DNA of 64,000 nucleotides. Origin: Thalassobaculum litoreum DSM 18839. GTDB lineage: Bacteria > Pseudomonadota > Alphaproteobacteria > Thalassobaculales > Thalassobaculaceae. The notes beneath the pieces are model-generated. The model worked only from the letters and a program-made list of their open reading frames with translations, was not told where the DNA came from and did no database searches. The translations under genes and the position numbers were made by a program. The stretch lies in contig NZ_FNBW01000013.1 in assembly GCF_900102465.1 (NCBI RefSeq), positions 69,501-133,500 on the forward strand. Reading direction: 5' to 3'. Shown one piece after another: positions 7,577-17,142 of the stretch (positions are counted from its first letter, which is position 1; every line of letters starts with the position of its first letter).

Positions 7577-9262
7577 ATGAATCCGTTTGCCGATCTCGTT
7601 CGAAACCTCGGGCCGGTCCGTCTGGCGGCACTCGCCGGAACGGCGCTCGCCGTTGTCGGGTTTTTCATCTTCCTGGTCTCGCGCCTGTCGAGCGGCAGCA
7701 TGTCGCTGCTCTATTCGGACCTCGATCCGGCCGATAGCGGCGCCATCGTGCGCGAGCTGGAGAGCCGGAGCGTCCCCTACCAGCTCAAGGCCGGCGGCAC
7801 CCAGGTGTTCGTGCCGTCCGATCAGATGCTGAACCTGCGCGTCAGCCTGGCCGAGCAGGGCATTCCCGGCGGCGGTGGCGTCGGCTACGAGGTCTTCGAC
7901 GAGAGCCAGGGCCTCGGCACCACCAGCTTCGTCCAGAACGTCAACCTGGTCCGCGCCCTGGAAGGCGAGCTCGGCCGCACCATCGCGTCGATCCGCAACG
8001 TCCGCGCCGCCCGCGTCCACCTGGTGCTGCCGCGCCGCGAGCTGTTCTCGCGCCAGCAGCAGGAGCCGAGCGCGTCGGTGGTGCTGCAGACCAACGGCAC
8101 GCTGCGACCGGGCAAGGAAGAGATCCTGGCGATCCAGCACCTGGTCGCGGCCGCCGTCCCCCAGTTGACGCCGGAGGGCGTGTCGATCCTGGACGACCGC
8201 GGCCAGCTTCTGGCCCGCGGCTTCGGCGAGGAAGGCTCCGCCGCCCTGGCGCTGCAGAACGCCGAGGAGATGCGCACCGCCTTCGAGAACCGGCTGCGCC
8301 AGCAGATCGAGGAACTGGTCGAACAGACCGTCGGCCTCGGTCGCGTCCGCGCCGAGGTGACGGCGGAGATCGACTACGACCGGCTGACCGAAAGCCGGGA
8401 GCGCTATAATCCGGACGAAGTGGTCGCCCGCTCGACCCAGGCGATCGAAGAGACCAGCAACGAGTCCGAGCGCGCCGGCGAGGACACGGTCACGGTCCAG
8501 AACAATCTGCCGGAAGCCGACGTCAACAACGGCGGCAACACCAACACCTCGAACCGCCAGCAGAACCGCACCGAGGAGACCACCAACTACGAGATCTCCC
8601 GCACCGTCACCGAGCGGGTGAAGGAAGGCGGCGAGGTGCAGCGGCTGTCGGTCGCGGTGCTGGTCGATGGCAACTATACGCGCAACGACGACGGCGACCG
8701 GGTCTACGAGCCGCGCAGCCAGGAGCAGCTCGACGCGATCGAGACGCTGGTGAAGTCGGCCATCGGTTTCAACGACGACCGCAACGACGTGGTCGAAGTC
8801 GTGAATATGGAGTTCGTGAAGCTCGATCCCGGCGAACTGGACGACGGATCGCTGCTGTTCGGCATCTCCAAGGAGGAGCTGCTGCAGCTCGCCGAGGTGC
8901 TGGTGCTGGCGGTGGTCGGTCTGCTGGTCATCCTGCTGGTGGTCCGGCCGGTCCTCACCCGTCTGTTCGAGAGCATGCCGACGACCTTGGCCGGCGGCGC
9001 CGGCGGCGCCGGCAGCCTGATGGGCGGCGGCGAGATGGCGCAGCTGGCCGGCCCCGGCGCCACCGCCGACATGGCCGAACTGCTGGAGGGCGAGGAGGAT
9101 GCCGAGGAAAGCCTGCTCGACCAGATGATCGACATCAATCAGGTGGAGGGCCGCGTGCGTGCCTCGTCCCTGCGCAAGATCGGCGAAATCGTCGACAAGC
9201 ACCCGGAAGAGGCCGTGGCCATCATCCGGAACTGGATGTACCAGGAAGGGGCCCAGACCTGA
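7577..9262 (+). CDS. fliF: Flagellar MS-ring protein FliF
   Basis: FliF forms the inner-membrane MS ring that anchors the rotor and export gate. The 561-residue protein has an N-terminal membrane segment (about 13-35), the periplasmic ring-building YscJ/FliF domains (SLLYSDLDPADSGAIVRELE, ARVHLVLPRRELFSRQQQEP), a low-complexity Asn/Thr loop (about 310-335), a second membrane segment (about 433-460, LAEVLVLAVVGLLVILLVV) and the cytoplasmic FliG-binding tail (IGEIVDKHPEEAVAIIRNWM). GGGGGAAG precedes the ATG. It heads the long plus-strand flagellar run. The next gene is fliH, not fliG as is usual. Confidence 0.96.
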   Translation: MNPFADLVRNLGPVRLAALAGTALAVVGFFIFLVSRLSSGSMSLLYSDLDPADSGAIVRELESRSVPYQLKAGGTQVFVPSDQMLNLRVSLAEQGIPGGGGVGYEVFDESQGLGTTSFVQNVNLVRALEGELGRTIASIRNVRAARVHLVLPRRELFSRQQQEPSASVVLQTNGTLRPGKEEILAIQHLVAAAVPQLTPEGVSILDDRGQLLARGFGEEGSAALALQNAEEMRTAFENRLRQQIEELVEQTVGLGRVRAEVTAEIDYDRLTESRERYNPDEVVARSTQAIEETSNESERAGEDTVTVQNNLPEADVNNGGNTNTSNRQQNRTEETTNYEISRTVTERVKEGGEVQRLSVAVLVDGNYTRNDDGDRVYEPRSQEQLDAIETLVKSAIGFNDDRNDVVEVVNMEFVKLDPGELDDGSLLFGISKEELLQLAEVLVLAVVGLLVILLVVRPVLTRLFESMPTTLAGGAGGAGSLMGGGEMAQLAGPGATADMAELLEGEEDAEESLLDQMIDINQVEGRVRASSLRKIGEIVDKHPEEAVAIIRNWMYQEGAQT

Positions 9263-9384
9263 TCGGCACCGCCGGGCGTTCTCCGGGACGGCCGCCGCGG
9301 CGGGTCGCATGGAGCGCAACGGGACTGTTAGGGTGGGCGCGTTGACGGTGGCGCCGATGCCGCCGGAATGGGGAGCGACTGTGC

Positions 9385-10242
9385 ATGGCCAAGCCTAAGA
9401 CCAAGCCGAAGCCATTCATGTTCGACTACAGCTTCGACGACGGAGCCGACGAGGCGCGTCTGGCCGCCGAGCAGGCCGCCCGGAACGCGGCGGAGCAGGC
9501 GGAGGCGAACAGGCCGCCGACCTTCACCGTGGAGGAACTCGAGACCGCCAAGGCCGAAGCCTATGCCCAGGGCCGTCAGCAAGGCATGGACGATGCCATG
9601 GCCGGCATCGAGCAGCAGGTCGCGCGCACCCTCGACGCGGTATTCTCGCGCATCTCCAAGGTGTTCGAGCAGCATAGCGACTGGACCAAGCAGATGGAGA
9701 GCGATGCGGCCCGGCTCGGCCTGGCGGTGATCGGCCGTCTGGCGCCGGAGCTGGCCCGGGAGCGGGAACTGCCGGAGGTGGAGGCGGTCATCCGCGAGGC
9801 GTTCGGCTTCCTGACCGAGCAGCCCAAGGTGATGATCCGCGTCGCCAAGGAACTGGAGGAGCCGCTGTCCGGCAAGGTCGAACTGATGGCCTCGCGCGTC
9901 GGCTACGAGGGCCAGGTGGTGCTGGTGGGCGACCCGGACCTGCCGATCGACGACTGCCGCGTCTCCTGGCAGGCCGGCGCCGTGGAACGGTCCCTGGACG
10001 ATGTCTGGGGCCAGATCGAACAGATCACCGAGCGGGTGCTCACCGGCGCGCCGACGCGGTCGAAGACGGAAGCCCCGGCCGAGATCTCCGTCCCGACGCC
10101 GGCGCCGGACAGCGCCGACGAGCAGGAGAGCGCCGACGAGCAGGAGAGCGCCGACGAGAGGCCTGCGGAGGCCTCCGGGGCCGAATCCGACGAGATGGGC
10201 GCGGAGCAGTCCGCGGCCGACCCGCAATCCATTCCCGCCTGA
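9385..10242 (+). CDS. fliH: Flagellar assembly protein FliH (FlbE-like)
   Basis: FliH is the peripheral stator that regulates the FliI export ATPase. The 285-residue product starts with KPKTKPKPFMFDYSFDD, typical of alphaproteobacterial FliH/FlbE, followed by an Ala/Glu-rich coiled coil (about 25-95, EELETAKAEAYAQGRQQGMD) and the globular C-terminal domain (about 100-215). The last 70 residues are a disordered acidic tail with a threefold repeat of SADEQE (18-bp unit, about 10114-10158). GGGGAG lies 9 nt before the ATG. It follows fliF after 122 bp and is followed by fliN after 12 bp. Confidence 0.85.
   Translation: MAKPKTKPKPFMFDYSFDDGADEARLAAEQAARNAAEQAEANRPPTFTVEELETAKAEAYAQGRQQGMDDAMAGIEQQVARTLDAVFSRISKVFEQHSDWTKQMESDAARLGLAVIGRLAPELARERELPEVEAVIREAFGFLTEQPKVMIRVAKELEEPLSGKVELMASRVGYEGQVVLVGDPDLPIDDCRVSWQAGAVERSLDDVWGQIEQITERVLTGAPTRSKTEAPAEISVPTPAPDSADEQESADEQESADERPAEASGAESDEMGAEQSAADPQSIPA
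10114..10158 (+). repeat. 18-bp tandem repeat inside fliH
   Basis: The unit GAGAGCGCCGACGAGCAG occurs about 2.5 times and encodes repeated SADEQE in the acidic C-terminal tail. In-frame copy-number change would only alter tail length. Confidence 0.7.
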
Positions 10243-10254
10243 TAGGAGGACGCC

Positions 10255-10626
10255 ATGTCCGACGACGATCTCAATCTCGACGACCTGGACGACGACGACA
10301 TGGCGGCGGCCATGGCCCAGCAGGACGCCGAGGAACCCGAAGAGGTGTTCGGTGACGACGGCAAGGGCCAGATCACGGCGCGCGAACTGGAGGCGGTCTA
10401 CGACATCCCGGTTCAGGTCTCCGCCGTGCTGGGCAAGACCAGCATGCAGGTCAGCCAGTTGCTGAAGCTCGGCCGCGGCGCCGTGGTCGAACTCGACCGC
10501 AAGGTCGGCGAGGCCATCGACATCTACGTGAACAACCGCCTCGTCGCCCGCGGTGAAGTGGTGATCGTCGACGAACGGCTCGGCGTGACCATGACGGAAA
10601 TCATCAAGTCCGACCGGCCGGCCTGA
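10255..10626 (+). CDS. fliN: Flagellar motor switch protein FliN
   Basis: FliN builds the lower C ring and helps control rotor switching and export. The 123-residue protein has an acidic N-terminus (DDDLNLDDLDDDDMAAAM), then the SpoA/FliMN domain at about 42-118 with DIPVQVSAVLGKTSMQVSQL, GAVVELDRKVGEAIDIYVNN and LVARGEVVIVDERLGVTMTE. AGGAGG precedes the ATG. Tight spacing after fliH (12 bp) indicates co-transcription. Confidence 0.95.
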   Translation: MSDDDLNLDDLDDDDMAAAMAQQDAEEPEEVFGDDGKGQITARELEAVYDIPVQVSAVLGKTSMQVSQLLKLGRGAVVELDRKVGEAIDIYVNNRLVARGEVVIVDERLGVTMTEIIKSDRPA

Positions 10627-10667
10627 TGGCCGATCGCGGGCAGTGACGGACCGGAGAGGGCCACACC

Positions 10668-11549
10668 GTGCCGGATGACGGAGAACGACGCATGGCGGAT
10701 GCGGATTACGTGCCTTCCCGCGCTGCCCCGCAGGCCGGCGGGGGAACGGTGTCCTATGACGTGCCGTCGACCGGCACGACGGTTGACGGCGCGCTGCTTC
10801 TCGGCCTGATCACCGCCTTCGTCCTGGTCGCCGCGGCGATGATGTGGAGCGGCTCGCTGGCGGCGTTCTGGAACCTGCCGAGCATCCTGATCGTGCTGCT
10901 GGGCACCATGGCGGTGACCACGGTCTCGTTCTCCATCGGCGAGGCGTTCGGCGTCGTTCCGCTGATCTTCCGTACCATCTTCCCGCCCCAGCGCGACGGC
11001 CGCCGGGCCTGCGAGCGGGCGATGAGCCTGGCCGAGATCGGACGGCGGGCCGGCGTGCTCGCCCTCGACGCGATCCTGCCGCAGCTCGAAAACGAGCCGT
11101 TCCTGCAGCGCGCCGTCGCCATGGCGGTGGACGGCGCCAACCCGGACCAGATCGAGGAAGTGCTGCACACCGAGATCGAGGCGACCACCGAGCGCATGAC
11201 CCGGTCGGCCAACGTGCTGCGCCGGGCGGCCGAAGTCGCCCCGGCCATGGGCCTGATCGGCACCCTGGTCGGCCTGATCCAGATGCTGTCGACCCTGAAC
11301 GACCCGAACAGCATCGGACCGGCCATGGCGGTGGCGCTGCTGACGACCTTCTACGGCGCGGTGATGGCCTACATGATCTTCGCGCCGGTGGCGGCGAAGG
11401 TGGACCGCAACGCGGCCGACGAGCGGCTGATCCAGCAGATCTACATGGTCTGCGCGACCTCCATCGCCCGTCAGGAAAACCCGCGCCAGCTCGAAACCAT
11501 GCTCAACACGGTCCTGCCGCCCTCGCAGCGGCTGACCTCTTACACTTGA
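10668..11549 (+). CDS. motA: Flagellar stator protein MotA/PomA family
   Basis: This is an ion-channel stator subunit that, with a MotB/PomB partner, drives flagellar rotation. It has membrane segments at about 43-62, 68-88, 195-215 and 225-250 and the family signature EVAPAMGLIGTLVGLIQML followed by GPAMAVALLTTFYGAVMAYM, which looks more like PomA than enteric MotA. The family end motif appears as IARQENPRQLETML. The start may be GTG 10668 (GGAGAGG upstream) or ATG 10692 (GGAGAA upstream); the first is used here. No motB/pomB lies in the window, so the partner must be elsewhere. Coupling ion (H+ or Na+) cannot be decided. Confidence 0.85.
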   Translation: MPDDGERRMADADYVPSRAAPQAGGGTVSYDVPSTGTTVDGALLLGLITAFVLVAAAMMWSGSLAAFWNLPSILIVLLGTMAVTTVSFSIGEAFGVVPLIFRTIFPPQRDGRRACERAMSLAEIGRRAGVLALDAILPQLENEPFLQRAVAMAVDGANPDQIEEVLHTEIEATTERMTRSANVLRRAAEVAPAMGLIGTLVGLIQMLSTLNDPNSIGPAMAVALLTTFYGAVMAYMIFAPVAAKVDRNAADERLIQQIYMVCATSIARQENPRQLETMLNTVLPPSQRLTSYT

Positions 11550-11575
11550 CCGAATAGCCCGTCGGAGACTGATAA

Positions 11576-13003
<1,428 letters not shown>

Positions 13004-13044
13004 GGCCACGGATGATGCAACCTCCTCGCCTCCTCCTTTCCCGT

Positions 13045-13069
13045 CCGGCACTCCCGGTCCTCGTGCCGG
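13045..13069 (+). terminator. Hairpin between flbD and flhA
   Basis: CCGGCAC-N11-GTGCCGG is a perfect 7-bp stem in the 124-bp gap, without a T-run. It may attenuate transcription between flbD and flhA or be an operator. Confidence 0.35.
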
Positions 13070-13127
13070 GGAATGGTCGTGGGATCATTGATCAACCGTC
13101 CCCTCGACCGGGATGATGGGCTGAGCC

Positions 13128-15263
13128 ATGGCGGATACCTCGAACCAGGCGGGCGGCGGCGGTAATCAGGGCGGCGGAGGCGGCGGTTTCTCCATGCAGT
13201 CCCTGAGCCTGGAGAGCCTGTCCAAGCGCGGCGACATCCTGCTGGCCGGTGGCGTCATCGCCATCCTGTCGGTGCTGATCCTGCCGATGCCGACCTGGCT
13301 GCTGGATTTCAGCCTGGCGATCAGCCTGGTGTTCTCGGTCCTGATCCTGATGACGGTGATGTTCATCGAGAAGCCGCTGCAGTTCAGCGCCTTCCCGACG
13401 ATCCTGCTGATCGCCACCATGCTGCGGCTGTCGCTGAACCTGGCGTCCACCCGGCTGATCCTGGGCGAAGGCCATACCGGCCCCGACGCCGCCGGACAGG
13501 TCATCGAGGCGTTCGGCAACTTCATGATGTCCGGCAATCCGGTCATCGGCGTGATCGTGTTCGCCATCCTGGTGCTGGTGAACTTCATCGTCATCACCAA
13601 GGGTTCCGGGCGTATCGCCGAAGTCTCGGCGCGCTTCAGCCTGGATGCCATGCCCGGCAAGCAGATGGCGATCGACGCCGACCTGTCGAGCGGCCTGATC
13701 AACGAGGACGAGGCCCGGAGCCGGCGCGAGGAACTGACCTCGGAGAGCAGCTTCTACGGCTCCATGGACGGTGCGTCGAAGTTCGTGCGCGGCGATGCCA
13801 TCGCCGGCCTGCTGATCACCTTCATCAACGTGATCGGCGGCATGATCATCGGCATGGCGCAGAACGACCTGTCCTTCGCCGACGCGGCCAACACCTACAC
13901 CGTCCTGACCGTAGGCGACGGACTGGTCAGCCAGATCCCGGCCCTGATCGTCTCGACCGCCGCCGGTATGCTGGTCACCAAGGCGGGCACCGTGGGGTCG
14001 GCCGACAAGGCGGTGTTCGGCCAGCTCGGCGGCTATCCCAAGGCCATGGCGATGAGTTCCGGGCTGATGGTGATCATGTCGACCCTGCCCGGCATCCCGA
14101 TGCTGCCCTTCCTGATGATCGCGGCCGCGACGGGCGCCGCCTCCTACTACCTGTGGCGCAAGACCGAGAACGCCGCCCAGCGGGTGCTGGACGAAGCCGA
14201 GGTCGAAGCCTCCGCGCCGCCGCCGGAGGAGCCGATCGGCTCCGCCCTGCATATCGACCTGATCCGTCTGGAGCTGGGTTACGGACTGCTGCCGCTGATC
14301 AACGAGGCGACGGAAGGTCAGCGCCTGACCGACCAGATCAAGGCGCTGCGCCGGCAGCTCGCGATCGAGAGCGGCTTCATCATGCCGCAGGTCCGCATCC
14401 AGGATAACCTGCAGCTCGGCGCCAACGCCTATGTCATCCGGATCAAGGAGATCGAGGTCGGCACCGGCGAGCTGCGCCCGAACCGGCTGCTGGTGATGGA
14501 TCCGGGCGGCGGTCAGATCGACCTGCCGGGAACCGCGACGCGGGAGCCGACCTTCGGCCTGCCGGCCATGTGGGTGGCGCCGGAGAACCGCGAGGAGGCC
14601 CTGTTCAAGGGCTATACGGTGGTCGATCCGTCGACGGTGATCACCACCCATCTCACGGAGACGATCCGCGACCACATGTCGGAGCTGCTGTCCTACGGCG
14701 AGACACAGAAGCTGCTGGACGAGCTGGCGCCGGAGCACCAGAAGCTGGTCGCCGACATCGTCCCGGGGCAGATCTCGCTGGGCGGGCTGCAGCGGGTCCT
14801 GCAGAGCCTGCTGAACGAGCGGGTGTCGATCCGCGACCTGCCGACGATCCTGGAAGGGGTCGGCGAGGCCGCCGGCTACAGCCGCAACGTCTCCACCATC
14901 ACCGAGCATGTGCGCTCGCGGCTGGCGCGCCAGATCAGCGAATCCCAGGCCGGCGAGGACGGAGTGATCCCGCTGGTCTCGCTGTCGCCGGAATGGGAGC
15001 AGGCCTTCGCGGAATCCATGGTCGGACAGGGCGACGACCGCCAGCTCTCCATGGCGCCGAGCCGGCTGCAGCAGTTCATCACCACGATCCGCCACCAGTT
15101 CGACAAGTACACCGCCATGGGCGAGCAGCCGGCGCTGCTGACCTCGCCGGCGATCCGGCCCTATGTCCGGTCGATCATCGAGCGGTTCAGGCCGCAGACC
15201 GTGATAATATCGCAGAACGAAATTCATCCGAAGGCGAAGATCCGCACCCTGGGGCAGATCTGA
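13128..15263 (+). CDS. flhA: Flagellar export gate protein FlhA
   Basis: FlhA is the large inner-membrane ring of the flagellar export gate and energises export with the proton gradient. The 711-residue product has a Gly/Gln-rich N-terminus, eight membrane segments within about 40-345 and the FHIPEP-family cytoplasmic loop (KGSGRIAEVSARFSLDAMPG and KQMAIDADLSSGLINEDEAR). The C-terminal cytoplasmic domain (about 370-711) has the export-chaperone platform and ends with RPQTVIISQNEIHPKAKIRT. Length is normal. It is 124 bp after flbD; flhF follows after 80 bp. Confidence 0.97.
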   Translation: MADTSNQAGGGGNQGGGGGGFSMQSLSLESLSKRGDILLAGGVIAILSVLILPMPTWLLDFSLAISLVFSVLILMTVMFIEKPLQFSAFPTILLIATMLRLSLNLASTRLILGEGHTGPDAAGQVIEAFGNFMMSGNPVIGVIVFAILVLVNFIVITKGSGRIAEVSARFSLDAMPGKQMAIDADLSSGLINEDEARSRREELTSESSFYGSMDGASKFVRGDAIAGLLITFINVIGGMIIGMAQNDLSFADAANTYTVLTVGDGLVSQIPALIVSTAAGMLVTKAGTVGSADKAVFGQLGGYPKAMAMSSGLMVIMSTLPGIPMLPFLMIAAATGAASYYLWRKTENAAQRVLDEAEVEASAPPPEEPIGSALHIDLIRLELGYGLLPLINEATEGQRLTDQIKALRRQLAIESGFIMPQVRIQDNLQLGANAYVIRIKEIEVGTGELRPNRLLVMDPGGGQIDLPGTATREPTFGLPAMWVAPENREEALFKGYTVVDPSTVITTHLTETIRDHMSELLSYGETQKLLDELAPEHQKLVADIVPGQISLGGLQRVLQSLLNERVSIRDLPTILEGVGEAAGYSRNVSTITEHVRSRLARQISESQAGEDGVIPLVSLSPEWEQAFAESMVGQGDDRQLSMAPSRLQQFITTIRHQFDKYTAMGEQPALLTSPAIRPYVRSIIERFRPQTVIISQNEIHPKAKIRTLGQI

Positions 15264-15320
15264 CATCGTCCGGAACCGTACCAATATCGAGATCCGCGGC
15301 AGAAGCGGACGGTACAAGGA

Positions 15321-15353
15321 ATGAGCGGGGCAACGACTAACGCATGCGTCTAA
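15321..15353 (+). other. Possible 10-codon leader ORF overlapping the flhF start
   Basis: ATG-AGC-GGG begins 23 bp before flhF and ends with a TAA inside the flhF start region. AAGGA sits directly against its ATG, which is too close for an ideal ribosome site, while flhF itself has only weak upstream signal. Translational coupling is possible but unproven. Confidence 0.25.
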
Positions 15354-16303
15354 AGACCTTCACCGCAGCCTCGATGAACGAGGCCATGCAGCTCGTCAAA
15401 ACCCATCTGGGTCCGGACGCGATCATCGTGTCGACCCAGAAGGGCGAAGGCGGGATCGGCGTGCGCCTGACCGCCGCGATCGAGGCGCCGGAGGAGGAGG
15501 ACGCCTGGGACTACGACGAGGATCATATCGACCCGATCGACGAGATCGTCGAGGCTCTGACCCATCACAACGTCATCGCCGAGCTGTCGGAGAAGCTGAC
15601 CCGCATCGCCGGCTCGCTGGATGCCGACGACGCCAAGCTGGCGCTGGCCGGGGCGCTGGACCAGCACTTCAAGTTCCAGCCCCTGCCGGTCACCGGCACC
15701 CGGCCGATCGTCCTGGTCGGCCTGCCCGGTGCCGGCAAGACGGTGACCACGGCGAAGCTCGCCACCCGTCAGGTGATGAAGAAGAAGCCGGTCAACGTGA
15801 TCACCACCGACATGGTGCGCGCCGGCGGATACGACCAGTTGGAGGCCTTCACCCGGCTGCTGAAGATCGACCTGCTGACGGCCGGCACCTGCGACGAATT
15901 GAGCGACGCGGTCGCCGCCAGCGCGCCCGGCACCCTGACCCTGGTGGACTGCGCCGGCGGCAACCCGTTCGACCCGGAGGATCTGGAGCACCAGCGCCGC
16001 CTGGTGGAAGGGCTGGACGCCGAGATGGTGCTGGTCATGGCCGCCGGCACCGACCCGCTGGACGCGATCGACCAGGCTCGTGCCTATGCCCGCATCGGCG
16101 CGCGGCGGCTGATCGCCACCCGGCTCGACATCGCCCGGCGCCTGGGCTCGGTCCTGGCGGCAGCCGATGCCGGGCGCCTTGCCTTCGCCGAGGTCGGCAT
16201 CGGTTCCGGGGTCGCCGACGGCCTTGGTCCGCTCAACCCGGTCTCTTTGGCGCGACTCTTGCTTCCCAATGAACACTCGGCCCGCGAGGAAGCGGCAGAA
16301 TGA
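15344..16303 (+). CDS. flhF: Flagellar SRP-type GTPase FlhF
   Basis: FlhF positions the flagellum at the pole. The 319-residue product starts MRLKTFTAASMNEAMQLVKT, typical of FlhF, with an acidic stretch (EEEDAWDYDEDHIDPIDE, about 49-66), a short helical N domain and the GTPase domain. G1 is GLPGAGKTVTTAKLA (about 126-140), the G2/insertion equivalent is TTDMVRAGGYDQLEAF, G3 is DCAGG instead of the usual DTAGR, and G4 is TRLD instead of TKLD. It is shorter than many FlhF proteins. The stop overlaps the flhG ATG by 4 bp (ATGA), so the pair is translationally coupled. Confidence 0.88.
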   Translation: MRLKTFTAASMNEAMQLVKTHLGPDAIIVSTQKGEGGIGVRLTAAIEAPEEEDAWDYDEDHIDPIDEIVEALTHHNVIAELSEKLTRIAGSLDADDAKLALAGALDQHFKFQPLPVTGTRPIVLVGLPGAGKTVTTAKLATRQVMKKKPVNVITTDMVRAGGYDQLEAFTRLLKIDLLTAGTCDELSDAVAASAPGTLTLVDCAGGNPFDPEDLEHQRRLVEGLDAEMVLVMAAGTDPLDAIDQARAYARIGARRLIATRLDIARRLGSVLAAADAGRLAFAEVGIGSGVADGLGPLNPVSLARLLLPNEHSAREEAAE

Positions 16304-17118
16304 CGGTTAGGAAAGGACCTGCGATGGTTCCCAGTGACGCCCCCGCGGTAACGGGTGGCAAGCTTCAGAAGGCGACTAACCTGATTGCGGTGGCCTCCGG
16401 CAAGGGCGGCGTCGGCAAGACATGGTTCTCCGTCACGCTGTGCCACGCCCTGGCGCGGATGGGTCGCAAGGTCCTGCTGTTCGACGCCGATCTCGGCCTC
16501 GCCAACGTGGACATCCAGCTCGGGCTGATGCCGCAGCGCGATCTGGGCGGCGTGCTGTCCGGCCGCCTCACCCTGGCCCAGGCCAAGGTGCGCTACGACG
16601 ACGGCAAGTTCGACATCATCGCCGGGCGCTCCGGGTCCGGAAACCTCGCCCAGCTCCCCTCGGCCAAGCTCGCCAGCCTCGGCACCGAGCTGGTGCAGCT
16701 CTGCACCGGGTACGACACCGTGGTGATGGACCTGGGCGCCGGGCTCGACCGCACCGTGCGCATGCTGGCCGCGCGGGCCGGCACCTGCCTGGTGGTCACC
16801 ACGCCGGAGCCGACCTCCCTCACCGACGCCTATGCCTTCGTGAAGGTGGTCCTCGGCGCCGACAGCACGGCCGACGTGCGCATCGTGGTCAACAACGCCG
16901 ATACCCGCGGCGAGGGTCTGAAGACCTACGAGACGCTGCGCAAGGCCTGCCAGAACTTCCTGCATGTCACGCCGCCGATGGCCGGGGTGATCCGCCGCGA
17001 CCGCAAGGTGTCCGACGCCATCCGCGCCCAGGTGCCGCTGCTGACCCGCGCGCCGACCTCCGACGCCGGCAGCGATGTGGAGCGCATCGCCGACGGCCTG
17101 ATCCACGGCGACGACTGA
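16300..17118 (+). CDS. flhG: Flagellar number regulator FlhG (MinD-like ATPase)
   Basis: FlhG/FleN limits flagellar number with FlhF. The product (272 residues from ATG 16300; 264 from ATG 16324, which has GGAAAGGA upstream) is a ParA/MinD ATPase with deviant Walker A SGKGGVGKTWFSVTL (about 33-47), LLFDADLGLANVDIQLG, and VVMDLGAGLD as Walker B. TTPEPTSLTDAYAFVKV and VNNADTRGEG are typical of FlhG. The 4-bp overlap with flhF shows operon organisation. Confidence 0.9.
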   Translation: MTVRKGPAMVPSDAPAVTGGKLQKATNLIAVASGKGGVGKTWFSVTLCHALARMGRKVLLFDADLGLANVDIQLGLMPQRDLGGVLSGRLTLAQAKVRYDDGKFDIIAGRSGSGNLAQLPSAKLASLGTELVQLCTGYDTVVMDLGAGLDRTVRMLAARAGTCLVVTTPEPTSLTDAYAFVKVVLGADSTADVRIVVNNADTRGEGLKTYETLRKACQNFLHVTPPMAGVIRRDRKVSDAIRAQVPLLTRAPTSDAGSDVERIADGLIHGDD

Positions 17119-17142
17119 CCGCGCAGCGATGAGCCCGGCACC

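Noticed and set aside
13092-15317. 741-codon minus-strand frame opposite flhA
   Set aside because: Spans the whole of flhA in the opposite direction with His/Gln/Asp/Arg-rich composition; no domain.
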